This document shows, in pieces, positions 6,213 to 13,215 of a stretch of DNA of 19,304 nt; position 1 is the first letter of the stretch, and each line of letters starts with the position of its first letter. The stretch comes from an uncultured Candidatus Nitrosopelagicus sp. GTDB lineage: Archaea; Thermoproteota; Nitrososphaeria; Nitrososphaerales; Nitrosopumilaceae. The stretch lies in the NCBI GenBank assembly GCA_937896695.1, contig CALBOT010000045.1, positions 1-19,304 on the forward strand, given 5' to 3'. A program made the translations under genes and the position numbers. The notes under the pieces were generated by a model. It was not told where the DNA came from and made no database searches. It saw nothing but the letters and a program-made list of their open reading frames with translations.

Positions 6213-7769
6213 CTATACCCCCATCACTCCTTGCATGTAAGGCATAATTTGTCCAAGGAATACGTCAGGATAAATTCCTACAACGATAGTAAAGCCTGCT
6301 AGAACCATCATTGGTGCAAGCATGTACCAGCTTCCTTCTTTGACATTTTGTAAATTCTCAGGTAATTTTCCAAAGAATACTCTCTTGAGCATCCACAGAA
6401 TGTAAGACATTGTCATTACAGTAGCAACTAATCCTAATGCAAACATGAGACTTCGTATATCATTTCCTTCTGAAACTGCAGTTTCTAATGCACCATAGAA
6501 GACCATCCATTCTCCCATGAATCCACTTGTTGGTGGAACACCCATTATTGTTAGACCACCAATTACTGCACAAACTGCAGTGATTGGCATTTTGCTTGCA
6601 AGTCCACCAAGTTTCTTGAAGCTTCGTGTACCAACTTGGACAATAATTACACCTGCGGTCATGAAGAGAAGTGCTTTACCTAAACCGTGAGAGACATACA
6701 TCATCTCAGCGCCAGCAAGACCATAAGTTGAAAATGAACCAATTGCAAATAGGAGATAACCCATCTGACTGATACTAGAGTATGCAAGCATTCGTTTGAA
6801 ATCATCTTGCATGAGAGCCATAGCACCACCATAGAACATTGTAACAACGCCCCAGATGTTTAACATGATGGAGATGTCGCCGTATGTCTGTGGCATGAAC
6901 TCTACAATTAATCTGAATAATCCATATGCGCCAATTCCGATCATTGCAGGAGATAACAGTGCACTGATTGGTGTTGGTGCCGCACCATGCGCATAAGGCA
7001 ACCAAACGTGGAAGATGAAGGCTGCTAGTTTTACACCCAATCCCAAGATGATGGCAACTGCTGAAATTACCAGAATGTCAGGATCAATTGCGGCTTCAGA
7101 GATATCTACAAAGTCAAAGCTTCCAACGCTTAGACCGATTGCTAAGAAACCAAGTAGTAAAACGACTGCACCTACGTGAGTCCAAAATAGGAATTGTAAA
7201 GCGATTCTTCTTCTGTTTCCGTCACCATAGAAGGCAACTAAGAAGAATGATGGGATGAGCATTACCTCAAAGAAGATGTAAAATTCAATGAGGTTTGTAG
7301 CCAAAACAGTTCCAAGCATTCCCATTGCAAACACCAGGAACATTGCAAAGTAGATACCAGATTGGTGGTTGACATATTTCTTTAGTGCTGCAGAATCAAC
7401 CACTGCAGTTGTTTGACCGTCAGTGGTTGTGTTTTGGTGGTAATGTTCTTTGAATAATTCTTCAAATTTATGAACCATGTATGGTTTTGAGTATAAAGCA
7501 AGAACTGTACACAATACGTAAATAATGATTGCAAAGGGTGTAGCAAGTCCATCTAATAAGAAACCGAATTCTCCAAACATCGTAGTCCATGGATAATGTT
7601 CTTCATATGTTCCGCCAAGTGCTGCATTAATCAGTATTACAGTGCAGTAAAGAAGTAAACCAAAAGTAAACCAGGTTGCCAGGGTAGGACCGTAGTTTCT
7701 TCCAATTATGTAAGCAACAGGAGACAGTAACAGTGGTAAAAATACCGCCTGTAGAAGAACAAATTCCAT
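6213..7769 (-). CDS. nuoM: NADH-quinone oxidoreductase-like subunit M
   Basis: This is the middle antiporter-like subunit (ND4 family), 518 residues and about 14 membrane helices. FFEVMLIPSF carries TM5 Glu E168; GVKLAAFIFHVWLP carries TM7 Lys K247; DDFKRMLAYSSISQMGY and PPTSGFMGEW (with the late Glu E420) are also in place. Two differences stand out. The TM8 Lys of bacterial NuoM (ILLKTAAYG in E. coli) falls on Gly278 in AMIGIGAYG, and HxWLPDAH reads HVWLPYAH. A hydrophilic loop of about 38 residues (100-137), longer than in E. coli, precedes TM4/5. The start ATG overlaps the nuoK stop as TAATG, with AAGGAT and AGGAG upstream. Neighbouring nuoK and nuoL confirm its place in complex I. Confidence 0.96.
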   Translation of the reverse strand: MEFVLLQAVFLPLLLSPVAYIIGRNYGPTLATWFTFGLLLYCTVILINAALGGTYEEHYPWTTMFGEFGFLLDGLATPFAIIIYVLCTVLALYSKPYMVHKFEELFKEHYHQNTTTDGQTTAVVDSAALKKYVNHQSGIYFAMFLVFAMGMLGTVLATNLIEFYIFFEVMLIPSFFLVAFYGDGNRRRIALQFLFWTHVGAVVLLLGFLAIGLSVGSFDFVDISEAAIDPDILVISAVAIILGLGVKLAAFIFHVWLPYAHGAAPTPISALLSPAMIGIGAYGLFRLIVEFMPQTYGDISIMLNIWGVVTMFYGGAMALMQDDFKRMLAYSSISQMGYLLFAIGSFSTYGLAGAEMMYVSHGLGKALLFMTAGVIIVQVGTRSFKKLGGLASKMPITAVCAVIGGLTIMGVPPTSGFMGEWMVFYGALETAVSEGNDIRSLMFALGLVATVMTMSYILWMLKRVFFGKLPENLQNVKEGSWYMLAPMMVLAGFTIVVGIYPDVFLGQIMPYMQGVMGV

Positions 7770-8074
7770 TATCCTTTCAAGCTCCTAAAGTCTGCAATAT
7801 CGACATTTTTGTACATTCGATATGCTACGATAATTAATGCAAGTCCTACTGCAACTTCTGCTGCAGCAATTGCAATTGAAAATAATGCAAGTGTTTGTCC
7901 ACCACTGTGTGGCATAAATCTGGCAAATGCAACAAGATTAAGATTTGCTGCATTAACAATGATTTCAACTGCAAACAACATTCGAATTGCGTTGCGTTTA
8001 ACTGCTAAACCATAAATTCCAATACCCAATAAGGCAATAGATACCAATACAAATTCTATTAACTCATTGCTCAT
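7769..8074 (-). CDS. nuoK: NADH-quinone oxidoreductase-like subunit K
   Basis: This 101-residue protein with three membrane helices is the small subunit (ND4L family) linking the quinone site to the antiporter modules. The two membrane glutamates of the family are present: E37 in MLFAVEIIVNAANLN and E73 in AAAEVAVGLAL, matching the E. coli pair at 36 and 72. Length is exactly that of the family. The ATG at 8074 lies inside the end of nuoJ (11-bp overlap) with a strong GGGAGGAT ribosome-binding site about 10 nt upstream, and the stop overlaps the nuoM start by one base, so translation is probably coupled. Confidence 0.96.
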   Translation of the reverse strand: MSNELIEFVLVSIALLGIGIYGLAVKRNAIRMLFAVEIIVNAANLNLVAFARFMPHSGGQTLALFSIAIAAAEVAVGLALIIVAYRMYKNVDIADFRSLKG

Positions 8075-8570
8075 TTTCTATTGTATCCTCCCTTCTTGCT
8101 AAAACTAATGCACCCATAACAGAGCCAGCCAAAATGAAAGCCATTAAGATTAATGCAGGCCAATAATATGTGAGAAAGTCGCCACCAATTTCTCTAAAAT
8201 CAACAGGGTCAGAGTCAGTAGTAATTGTTTTGACTCCAGAATCTAAAATGATTGCACCTAACGCAAGAATTGTAATCAGCATAAGACCGATTCCAGCAAA
8301 TTTTCTTTTTGGGTCTTCAATTTTTTTGAAAATGAGTTCTCTTTTTACAAGCATTACAGTGAATAAGATAAGAACAGCAATTGAACCGACGTAAACTGCC
8401 AATTGGAACATTGCAACAAATGGAGAATCTAACATTACATAGAAACCTGCAACACCACCAAGAGTTCCCATTAAAGCAATTGAACCGTAAACAAGTGAAC
8501 GCATTTCAAGTGCTGCAATTGCAGAACCGATTGTTAGTACTGATATAGCTAAGAACAGAGCATCAGCCAT
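8064..8570 (-). CDS. nuoJ: NADH-quinone oxidoreductase-like subunit J
   Basis: This membrane subunit (ND6 family) has five predicted helices. The TM3 segment LAVYVGSIAVLILFTVML, where ND6 proteins form the pi-bulge that gates the proton path, is clearly recognisable, with Tyr60. I start it at ATG 8570 (MADALFL), giving 168 residues and an 8-bp overlap with nuoI. A TTG at 8591 would add seven residues and a 29-bp overlap, which is less likely. A polar loop of about 30 residues (SGVKTITTDSDPVDFREIGG) lies before the last helix. Regulation is as part of the operon. Confidence 0.93.
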   Translation of the reverse strand: MADALFLAISVLTIGSAIAALEMRSLVYGSIALMGTLGGVAGFYVMLDSPFVAMFQLAVYVGSIAVLILFTVMLVKRELIFKKIEDPKRKFAGIGLMLITILALGAIILDSGVKTITTDSDPVDFREIGGDFLTYYWPALILMAFILAGSVMGALVLARREDTIENEQ

Positions 8571-9060
8571 GTCTGGCGCCCCGTTTGTCAATAATGAGCT
8601 CTGAATCCTGCTGAACTTGTGGTTTGACTTGTAGTTGTGCAGGTGTGTAGATTAAGCCCTCTTTTGTAAATGATGATAATTCATAGTCATTTGACATGTA
8701 TAGTGCATAAAATGGACATGCATCAACACATAATCCACAGAAGACACATTTTCCATAATCAATTTGTGGCATGATTGATTTTGCATTCTGTCCCCATTTG
8801 TCTGGAACTTTAACCATTCCAATTGCTTCTGCAACACCTTCACATGCAATAGAACATAGTTGACATCCAGTACAATGATCGTGAAATAACATATGTCTTC
8901 CTTTTAGTCCTGCAATAGCAACACCAGATGAAGGATCAAACTGATAACCATCTCCAACAAATTTCAATTTTTGTTCAGGATATCGTAAAGTGAAACGCTT
9001 TACAGCTAAGTGTTTAACTCCAGAGTTTAATGCTTTGATAATTCCAGTTGCGGTTCCCAT
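8563..9060 (-). CDS. nuoI: NADH-quinone oxidoreductase-like subunit I, 2[4Fe-4S] ferredoxin type
   Basis: This peripheral-arm subunit (TYKY/Nqo9 family) carries clusters N6a and N6b, which pass electrons to NuoB. The 165-residue protein has two cysteine groups: C63, C66, C69 and C73 (CTGCQLCSIACE) and C105, C108, C111 and C115 (CVFCGLCVDACP). The first group lacks the usual Pro after its fourth Cys and has Glu instead. Since nuoE, nuoF and nuoG are absent, NuoI is the most exposed cluster protein and the likely entry point for electrons from an external donor such as ferredoxin; that is inference. The start ATG overlaps the nuoH stop as TAATG, with GGAGG 9 nt upstream. Confidence 0.96.
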   Translation of the reverse strand: MGTATGIIKALNSGVKHLAVKRFTLRYPEQKLKFVGDGYQFDPSSGVAIAGLKGRHMLFHDHCTGCQLCSIACEGVAEAIGMVKVPDKWGQNAKSIMPQIDYGKCVFCGLCVDACPFYALYMSNDYELSSFTKEGLIYTPAQLQVKPQVQQDSELIIDKRGARHG

Positions 9061-10436
9061 TACATTATTCCTCCAGGTCCAAGTACTCCAGCGTACACCA
9101 ATCCGAGTGCAATAAAGATGTTAACGAAGGCTAGACCGATTAGTTTGTACCAACCAATGTGTAACAACATATCAAGTCTAATTCTTGGGAAAACACCCCG
9201 TGGTAGTAGTATAAAGAAAATTACTGCAACTGTTTTTAGTACAAACCATATCACTCCACTGATTAACAACTGTCCACTCGTATACTGCAGTTCGCCCTGC
9301 TGCTGCTTCACCCATTCATTAGGGTCTGCATCAAATAGAGGCAATCCAGGAGCAAAGACTGTCAATACAGGATCACCTGCATAGTTTGGAATTGGAGTTC
9401 CTTTCGTAATTAATTCAGTTTCTAATGGAGGCCAGAATACAGGACCGGTCCATCCACCTAAGAAAATTATTACAAATAATGCTGCAAATGCATAAAGTTT
9501 GAGATATGAACCCAATTGAACTAATCCATACATCATTCCAGAAAATTCTGTTAACCATCCTGCAACAATTTCACTTTCTGCTTCTGGAAGATCAAATGGA
9601 ATTCTTTCGAGTTCAGCTAACATTGTGGTAAAGAAAACTATCGCGCCAATTGGCATGAATATAATCCAAGGGAAGTTACTTTGTGATTCAACTATTTCAC
9701 TAAGATTTAGTGTACCAGTTAAGATTACAACTCCAAGAAGAGATAAGATTAGAGGAATTTCAAAAGATACCATTTGATGTAATGCACGAATTCCACCTAT
9801 GAATGGGAATTTACTGTTAGCAGACCATGCAGAAAGAATTGTGATAATTGGGAAAAATCCAATTACAGCAAAGACTGCGAGTAAACCAACATCCAAATCT
9901 GCAACAACCCATCCACCAGGTGCAACAGGAATTAATGCAACAAATGCTGCAGCCGTACCGACAAATAGTACTGGAGCAGCCCAGAATAATGGTTTGTCAG
10001 CTTTTGCCGGAATAATGATTTCTTTTGAGATAAGTTTCAAGCCATCTCCTGCCAATTGAAGTAAACCCTCAATTTTTCCACAATAAAATGGGCCTACACG
10101 AAGTTGAAGTTTTGCCAACATTTTTCTTTCAACAAAGATTGTTCCAGCAGCTATGAGTGCTGCAAAACCAAATCCAGGAAATACTACAATTCTAAATAAA
10201 TCAGAATACAGAAGAGACTTTATCAACGGAATTTGCATCGTTGGGTTAAACAGCCAGGTAAATGCCAAGAAAGCAGTTAGGAGTTCGCCATCAATTACTG
10301 GCAAATCCATGTAAAACAGTACAATTTGAATTGCAGGAATTCCTGCAAGTGTAACAATTGTTAAAATCCAAAATGCATTATCAAAAATTCCTTTAAGGAA
10401 ATATCCAAGACGGAATTTTGGTGCAATAACTGACAT
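9060..10436 (-). CDS. nuoH: NADH-quinone oxidoreductase-like subunit H (elongated)
   Basis: This membrane subunit (ND1 family) forms the quinone channel with NuoB and NuoD. Signatures are KLQLRVGPFYCGK, SANSKFPFIGGIRALHQ and ELERIPFDLPEAESEIVAG, the acidic quinone-proximal loop. At 458 residues it is much longer than E. coli NuoH (325). One part of the excess is an N-terminal extension of about 95 residues with two or more hydrophobic segments. Another is a polar, Pro-rich insertion of about 50 residues (roughly 325-385) between the conserved GGWTGP and the last helices, holding segments such as TKGTPIPNYAGDP and FDADPNEWVKQQQ. The end (RGVFPRIRLDMLLHIGW) is standard. The ATG directly follows the nuoD stop (TAAATG). 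Confidence 0.95.
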   Translation of the reverse strand: MSVIAPKFRLGYFLKGIFDNAFWILTIVTLAGIPAIQIVLFYMDLPVIDGELLTAFLAFTWLFNPTMQIPLIKSLLYSDLFRIVVFPGFGFAALIAAGTIFVERKMLAKLQLRVGPFYCGKIEGLLQLAGDGLKLISKEIIIPAKADKPLFWAAPVLFVGTAAAFVALIPVAPGGWVVADLDVGLLAVFAVIGFFPIITILSAWSANSKFPFIGGIRALHQMVSFEIPLILSLLGVVILTGTLNLSEIVESQSNFPWIIFMPIGAIVFFTTMLAELERIPFDLPEAESEIVAGWLTEFSGMMYGLVQLGSYLKLYAFAALFVIIFLGGWTGPVFWPPLETELITKGTPIPNYAGDPVLTVFAPGLPLFDADPNEWVKQQQGELQYTSGQLLISGVIWFVLKTVAVIFFILLPRGVFPRIRLDMLLHIGWYKLIGLAFVNIFIALGLVYAGVLGPGGIM

Positions 10437-11585
10437 TTATCGGTCAGCCTCCACAGGCCAGTAGTTAAGACTCCAGTAAACTGCCGGCATGTTTCCAAGT
10501 TTTTCACCCTTTAGTAAGTATGGTAATGCAATCAAGTTTCTAAAAGAACCAACACTTAGTTTTAGACGGTATGGTTCAGGTTTTTCTTTTGAAATTATAT
10601 AACAACCTGCTGCACCTCGTCCACTTTCAACTCTACGATACACCTCACCTAAACCGCCTTTTGGATTTGGTTTCAGTTTTGTTCGAATTGAACCAGACTT
10701 TGGCATTTTTTCTAATGCTTGTCTAATAATGTTACAACTCTCTAACATGTCAAGCCATGGAACTTTTGAGCGAGCGTATGAATCACCAGATTTTAGTACA
10801 TTAGTATGAACATCAAGCTCATCATAAACATCGTATGGTTCTTTGACTCTAACATCGTAATCAACACCACTTGCACGGAGAACAGAACCAGTTGTTCCTA
10901 AACGAATTGCATCTTCTCTAGACAATACGCCGGTATCTTCTGTTCTTGCTTTTAGAATTGGATTATCATAAAATATGTCAGCATATTCTTTGATACGCTG
11001 TTCAAAGTAATTTACCTGACGAAGGCATACATCTTCAAAGTTTGCAGGTACATCATTTCTGACACCACCTGGAATAAAGTATGCATGTGTAACTCTTGCA
11101 CCAGTAATTTTTTCCATTAAATCAATTAAGAGTTCTCTATCTCCTGCAGGCCACATGAACATTGTAGAATGTCCAAGAAATATTCCATAGATTGCAAGCC
11201 AATATTGAATATAGATACATCTGTTGAGTTCTGCTGCAATAACACGAACATATTTTGCTCGTTCTGGAACTTCAATTCCTACCAAGTCTTCTACGCCTAA
11301 GACATATGGATACAAAATATTACATGAATCATGAATTACTGGTCTTTCTAAATGAGGAATGTTTGTGATGTAATTTCTTGCTTCAGCCATTTTTTCTTCA
11401 CCGCGATGAACGTAGCCAGGATCAGGATCAGCGTCTACAATGTAGTCACCGTCAATTTTTACAATAATTCTCATATGTCCAGAACCAGGATGTTGTGGAC
11501 CCACATTGAGGGTCATTATTCGGTCATCTACTTTGTCGACTTGTAGACCTGGAGGCATTTGTTTTGTTGGTATTACTTCGGTCAT
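10437..11585 (-). CDS. nuoD: NADH-quinone oxidoreductase-like subunit D (49-kDa type)
   Basis: This peripheral subunit, derived from [NiFe]-hydrogenase large subunits, forms the quinone head-group pocket with NuoB. The 382-residue protein contains NVGPQHPGSGHMRI (27-40) with H37 near the quinone His, HRGEEKMAE (60-68), the GGVRND segment, GSVLRASGVDYDVR and the terminal VEADR ending in the conserved Arg. The hydrogenase Ni ligands are absent, as expected. Compared with Thermus Nqo4 from memory, the GPQHP loop is one residue shorter and the Tyr that hydrogen-bonds quinone (Tyr87, in LDYL) aligns with Ile84, followed by His85 (RPVIHDSCN). The ATG lies 1 bp after the nuoC stop, with AAGGAAGAT upstream. 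Confidence 0.96.
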   Translation of the reverse strand: MTEVIPTKQMPPGLQVDKVDDRIMTLNVGPQHPGSGHMRIIVKIDGDYIVDADPDPGYVHRGEEKMAEARNYITNIPHLERPVIHDSCNILYPYVLGVEDLVGIEVPERAKYVRVIAAELNRCIYIQYWLAIYGIFLGHSTMFMWPAGDRELLIDLMEKITGARVTHAYFIPGGVRNDVPANFEDVCLRQVNYFEQRIKEYADIFYDNPILKARTEDTGVLSREDAIRLGTTGSVLRASGVDYDVRVKEPYDVYDELDVHTNVLKSGDSYARSKVPWLDMLESCNIIRQALEKMPKSGSIRTKLKPNPKGGLGEVYRRVESGRGAAGCYIISKEKPEPYRLKLSVGSFRNLIALPYLLKGEKLGNMPAVYWSLNYWPVEADR

Positions 11586-11586
11586 T

Positions 11587-12156
11587 TTATCTTCCTTTAT
11601 TCATAAAGTCCTTTCTTAGTGGAGGTAGATCAGCCCAATCTTCAGGCAGCAGTAAACGTCGATTATCAGGATGGCCTTCAAAGTATACGCCAAGCATTTC
11701 AAATACTTCACGTTCATGAAATTCAACACTGTAAAACATATCCCGTAAACTTGGTAATTTTGTAGAATCATTTCCGGGATTTGGCGTCTCTTCACGTGGA
11801 GCTCTAGTTGCAAGTGCTAAAACTTGTTTTGAATATTCAGGGTCAGTGTAGGAACCTAAATGATAAGTTACACCAATTTCTTTGTCTTGAGGGTAATCAA
11901 CTCCAGATACAGACTCTGCATGATCAAAAGGAGTGTTGTCTTTGATGAATTTTGCAACATCAATAATTTTTTCTTTTTTAACATTTAATCTGGTTCTGTT
12001 TTCTTGAATGTATTCTACCTCTACATCATCAGAAAATTGGTTTGCAATTTGCTCAACATAAGATTTTTCAAAAGCAGGAGCTGTGTCTTCGACTTTTTCA
12101 GGAGCTGTGTCTTTTTTATTATCTTTTGGAGGAACTTCTTTTTCAGTTGTACTCAT
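11587..12156 (-). CDS. nuoC: NADH-quinone oxidoreductase-like subunit C (30-kDa type)
   Basis: This peripheral-arm scaffold subunit, with no cofactor, contacts NuoD and NuoB. The family signature EREVFEMLGVYFEGHPDNRR followed by LLLPEDW lies near the C-terminus (about 150-177). The protein is a stand-alone C subunit, not a CD fusion. The first 30 or so residues are a charged, probably disordered extension, with DTAP occurring twice (KDTAPEKVEDTAPAFE). A 15-bp direct repeat at 12075-12089 and 12099-12113 encodes this doubling. The ATG at 12156 is 10 bp after the nuoB stop, with AGGT 9 nt upstream. Confidence 0.95.
   Translation of the reverse strand: MSTTEKEVPPKDNKKDTAPEKVEDTAPAFEKSYVEQIANQFSDDVEVEYIQENRTRLNVKKEKIIDVAKFIKDNTPFDHAESVSGVDYPQDKEIGVTYHLGSYTDPEYSKQVLALATRAPREETPNPGNDSTKLPSLRDMFYSVEFHEREVFEMLGVYFEGHPDNRRLLLPEDWADLPPLRKDFMNKGR
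12075..12113 (-). repeat. 15-bp direct repeat inside the nuoC N-terminal region
   Basis: Plus-strand caggagctgtgtctt occurs at 12075-12089 and again at 12099-12113, 24 bp apart, so the period is eight codons and the reading frame is kept. It encodes the twice-occurring DTAP of the disordered NuoC extension. It looks like a local in-frame duplication. Confidence 0.75.
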
Positions 12157-12166
12157 AATTTTTTAC

Positions 12167-12682
12167 CTATCTAGCCTTCATCCTTTTGATTTTTTCTTGT
12201 AACAACATACATCCTTGAATCAAGGTCTCAGGTCTAGGAGGACAACCAGGAACATACACATCTACTGGAAGAATTCCATCAATTCCAGGCAACACATTGT
12301 ATGAATCAAAGTATAGACCTCCTGTAATTGCACATGCACCCATTGCAATTACATATTTTGGGTCTGGCATTTGATCATAGACTAATCTTAGTCTTGGTGC
12401 CATTTTTCGTGTAATAGTTCCTTGTACTACGACAAGATCACATTGTCTTAGTGATCCAAAAGCTTCGATAATACCGAATCTTTCTACGTCGTATCTTGGA
12501 CTAGATGCTGCTCCAAACTCAACACTGCAACATGCTGTTTCAATGTGTACTGGCCACAAAGACCACATTCGACCCCAGTTGATTGCCATTCCTAAAGGTT
12601 GATCAACTGCTTTGTATAGAATGTCGCCAAGTTTTCCAACGAACACATTTGCGTTTTGTGGTGTTACGAGTTCTTTTAACAA
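12167..12682 (-). CDS. nuoB: NADH-quinone oxidoreductase-like subunit B (PSST type)
   Basis: This 171-residue subunit holds the terminal cluster N2, which reduces quinone. Its four ligands are visible: the tandem C51-C52 in TACCSVEF, C117 in GACAITGG and C147 in PGCPPRPE. Length and spacing match the family. The start is a TTG at 12682: the in-frame TGA at 12694-12692 excludes longer forms, and a very good ribosome-binding site, AAGGTGAGG (12698-12690), lies 7 nt upstream. The 40-bp gap to nuoA is the only sizeable gap in the operon. Confidence 0.96.
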   Translation of the reverse strand: MLKELVTPQNANVFVGKLGDILYKAVDQPLGMAINWGRMWSLWPVHIETACCSVEFGAASSPRYDVERFGIIEAFGSLRQCDLVVVQGTITRKMAPRLRLVYDQMPDPKYVIAMGACAITGGLYFDSYNVLPGIDGILPVDVYVPGCPPRPETLIQGCMLLQEKIKRMKAR

Positions 12683-12689
12683 CTTAGTC

Positions 12690-12698
12690 CCTCACCTT
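12690..12698 (-). promoter_or_regulatory. Ribosome-binding site deciding the TTG start of nuoB
   Basis: AAGGTGAGG on the minus strand closely matches the complement of the archaeal 16S rRNA tail (AGGAGGTGATC). It lies 7 nt before the TTG at 12682. It is the strongest such site in the operon and supports a non-ATG start for an essential subunit. Confidence 0.7.
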
Positions 12699-12722
12699 GA
12701 TTGTTGTAACTAGTATATAGAA

Positions 12723-13127
12723 TTACCATATGTCTTTCCTCTTTGATTGATATAATGCGAATGCCATTGCGGCAAACATAATTCCTAAAAATGCAATAAT
12801 TGGTAAAGTTGCGGTTCTTGGAAGGTCTAATAGAGAACTACCCCAAGCATACAAGAAAATTGCCATGACATCAAAAATGACAAACATCAGAACATATGCA
12901 TAATACTGCATCATGAAGTGTGTACGACCAGCGCCAGATGGGACTTGGCCACATTCCATAGGTAGTGTTTTAACAGGATTTGGTTGTTTTTTATTTTCTG
13001 GTGAGAGCATCCTAGAGATCAATAGGGCGGGTGCCATTGCAGCACAGGCAAAACCAAACATTAGTAATACATTACTGTATGATGCCACACTCTCGCCAAC
13101 CAAGTTAAACCGAGTCCCTTCGGTCAA
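12723..13127 (-). CDS. nuoA: NADH-quinone oxidoreductase-like subunit A
   Basis: This small membrane subunit (ND3 family) has three predicted helices and is the first gene of the complex I operon. The loop motif MECGQVPSGAGRTHF (57-71), which includes the redox-sensitive Cys of ND3, is present, as is QYYAYVLMFVIFD before the second helix. The family motif FDVE reads FDVM (85-88): D86 is kept but the following membrane Glu, E81 in E. coli, is Met88. The start is uncertain. TTG 13127 gives 134 residues but has no ribosome-binding site, and the best TATA box (13128-13136) touches it. That box predicts transcription from about 13105, which would favour leaderless translation from TTG 13103 (126 residues). 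Confidence 0.93.
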   Translation of the reverse strand: MTEGTRFNLVGESVASYSNVLLMFGFACAAMAPALLISRMLSPENKKQPNPVKTLPMECGQVPSGAGRTHFMMQYYAYVLMFVIFDVMAIFLYAWGSSLLDLPRTATLPIIAFLGIMFAAMAFALYQSKRKDIW

Positions 13128-13136
13128 AATATAAAG
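13128..13136 (-). promoter_or_regulatory. Candidate TATA box of the complex I operon
   Basis: The minus-strand element CTTTATATT is the best TATA match before nuoA. Centred at 13132, it predicts a transcription start near 13105, just before TTG 13103 and inside the longest open frame. Weaker AT-rich elements lie further upstream (around 13145-13152), so the assignment is tentative. Confidence 0.4.
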
Positions 13137-13186
13137 CTATAGAGAAATTTTTCGATCAAACTTTGATTTTTACCAAGTCCTGTAAA

Positions 13187-13195
13187 TTGATATAC
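13187..13195 (+). promoter_or_regulatory. Candidate TATA box of the peroxiredoxin gene
   Basis: The element ttgatatac is centred 25 bp before the ATG at 13216. It forms the other half of the divergent promoter region shared with nuoA. The predicted start is at or next to that ATG. Confidence 0.4.
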
Positions 13196-13215
13196 AACAA
13201 AAAATGAGGATTTCT

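Noticed and set aside
8571..8591. TTG start adding seven residues to nuoJ
   Set aside because: It would overlap nuoI by 29 bp; ATG 8570 gives the family-like N-terminus MADALFL and a normal small overlap.
12711..12720. CTATATACTA between nuoA and nuoB as an internal promoter
   Set aside because: Its spacing predicts a transcription start near 12689, which would cut off the strong ribosome-binding site at 12690-12698 that nuoB clearly uses.
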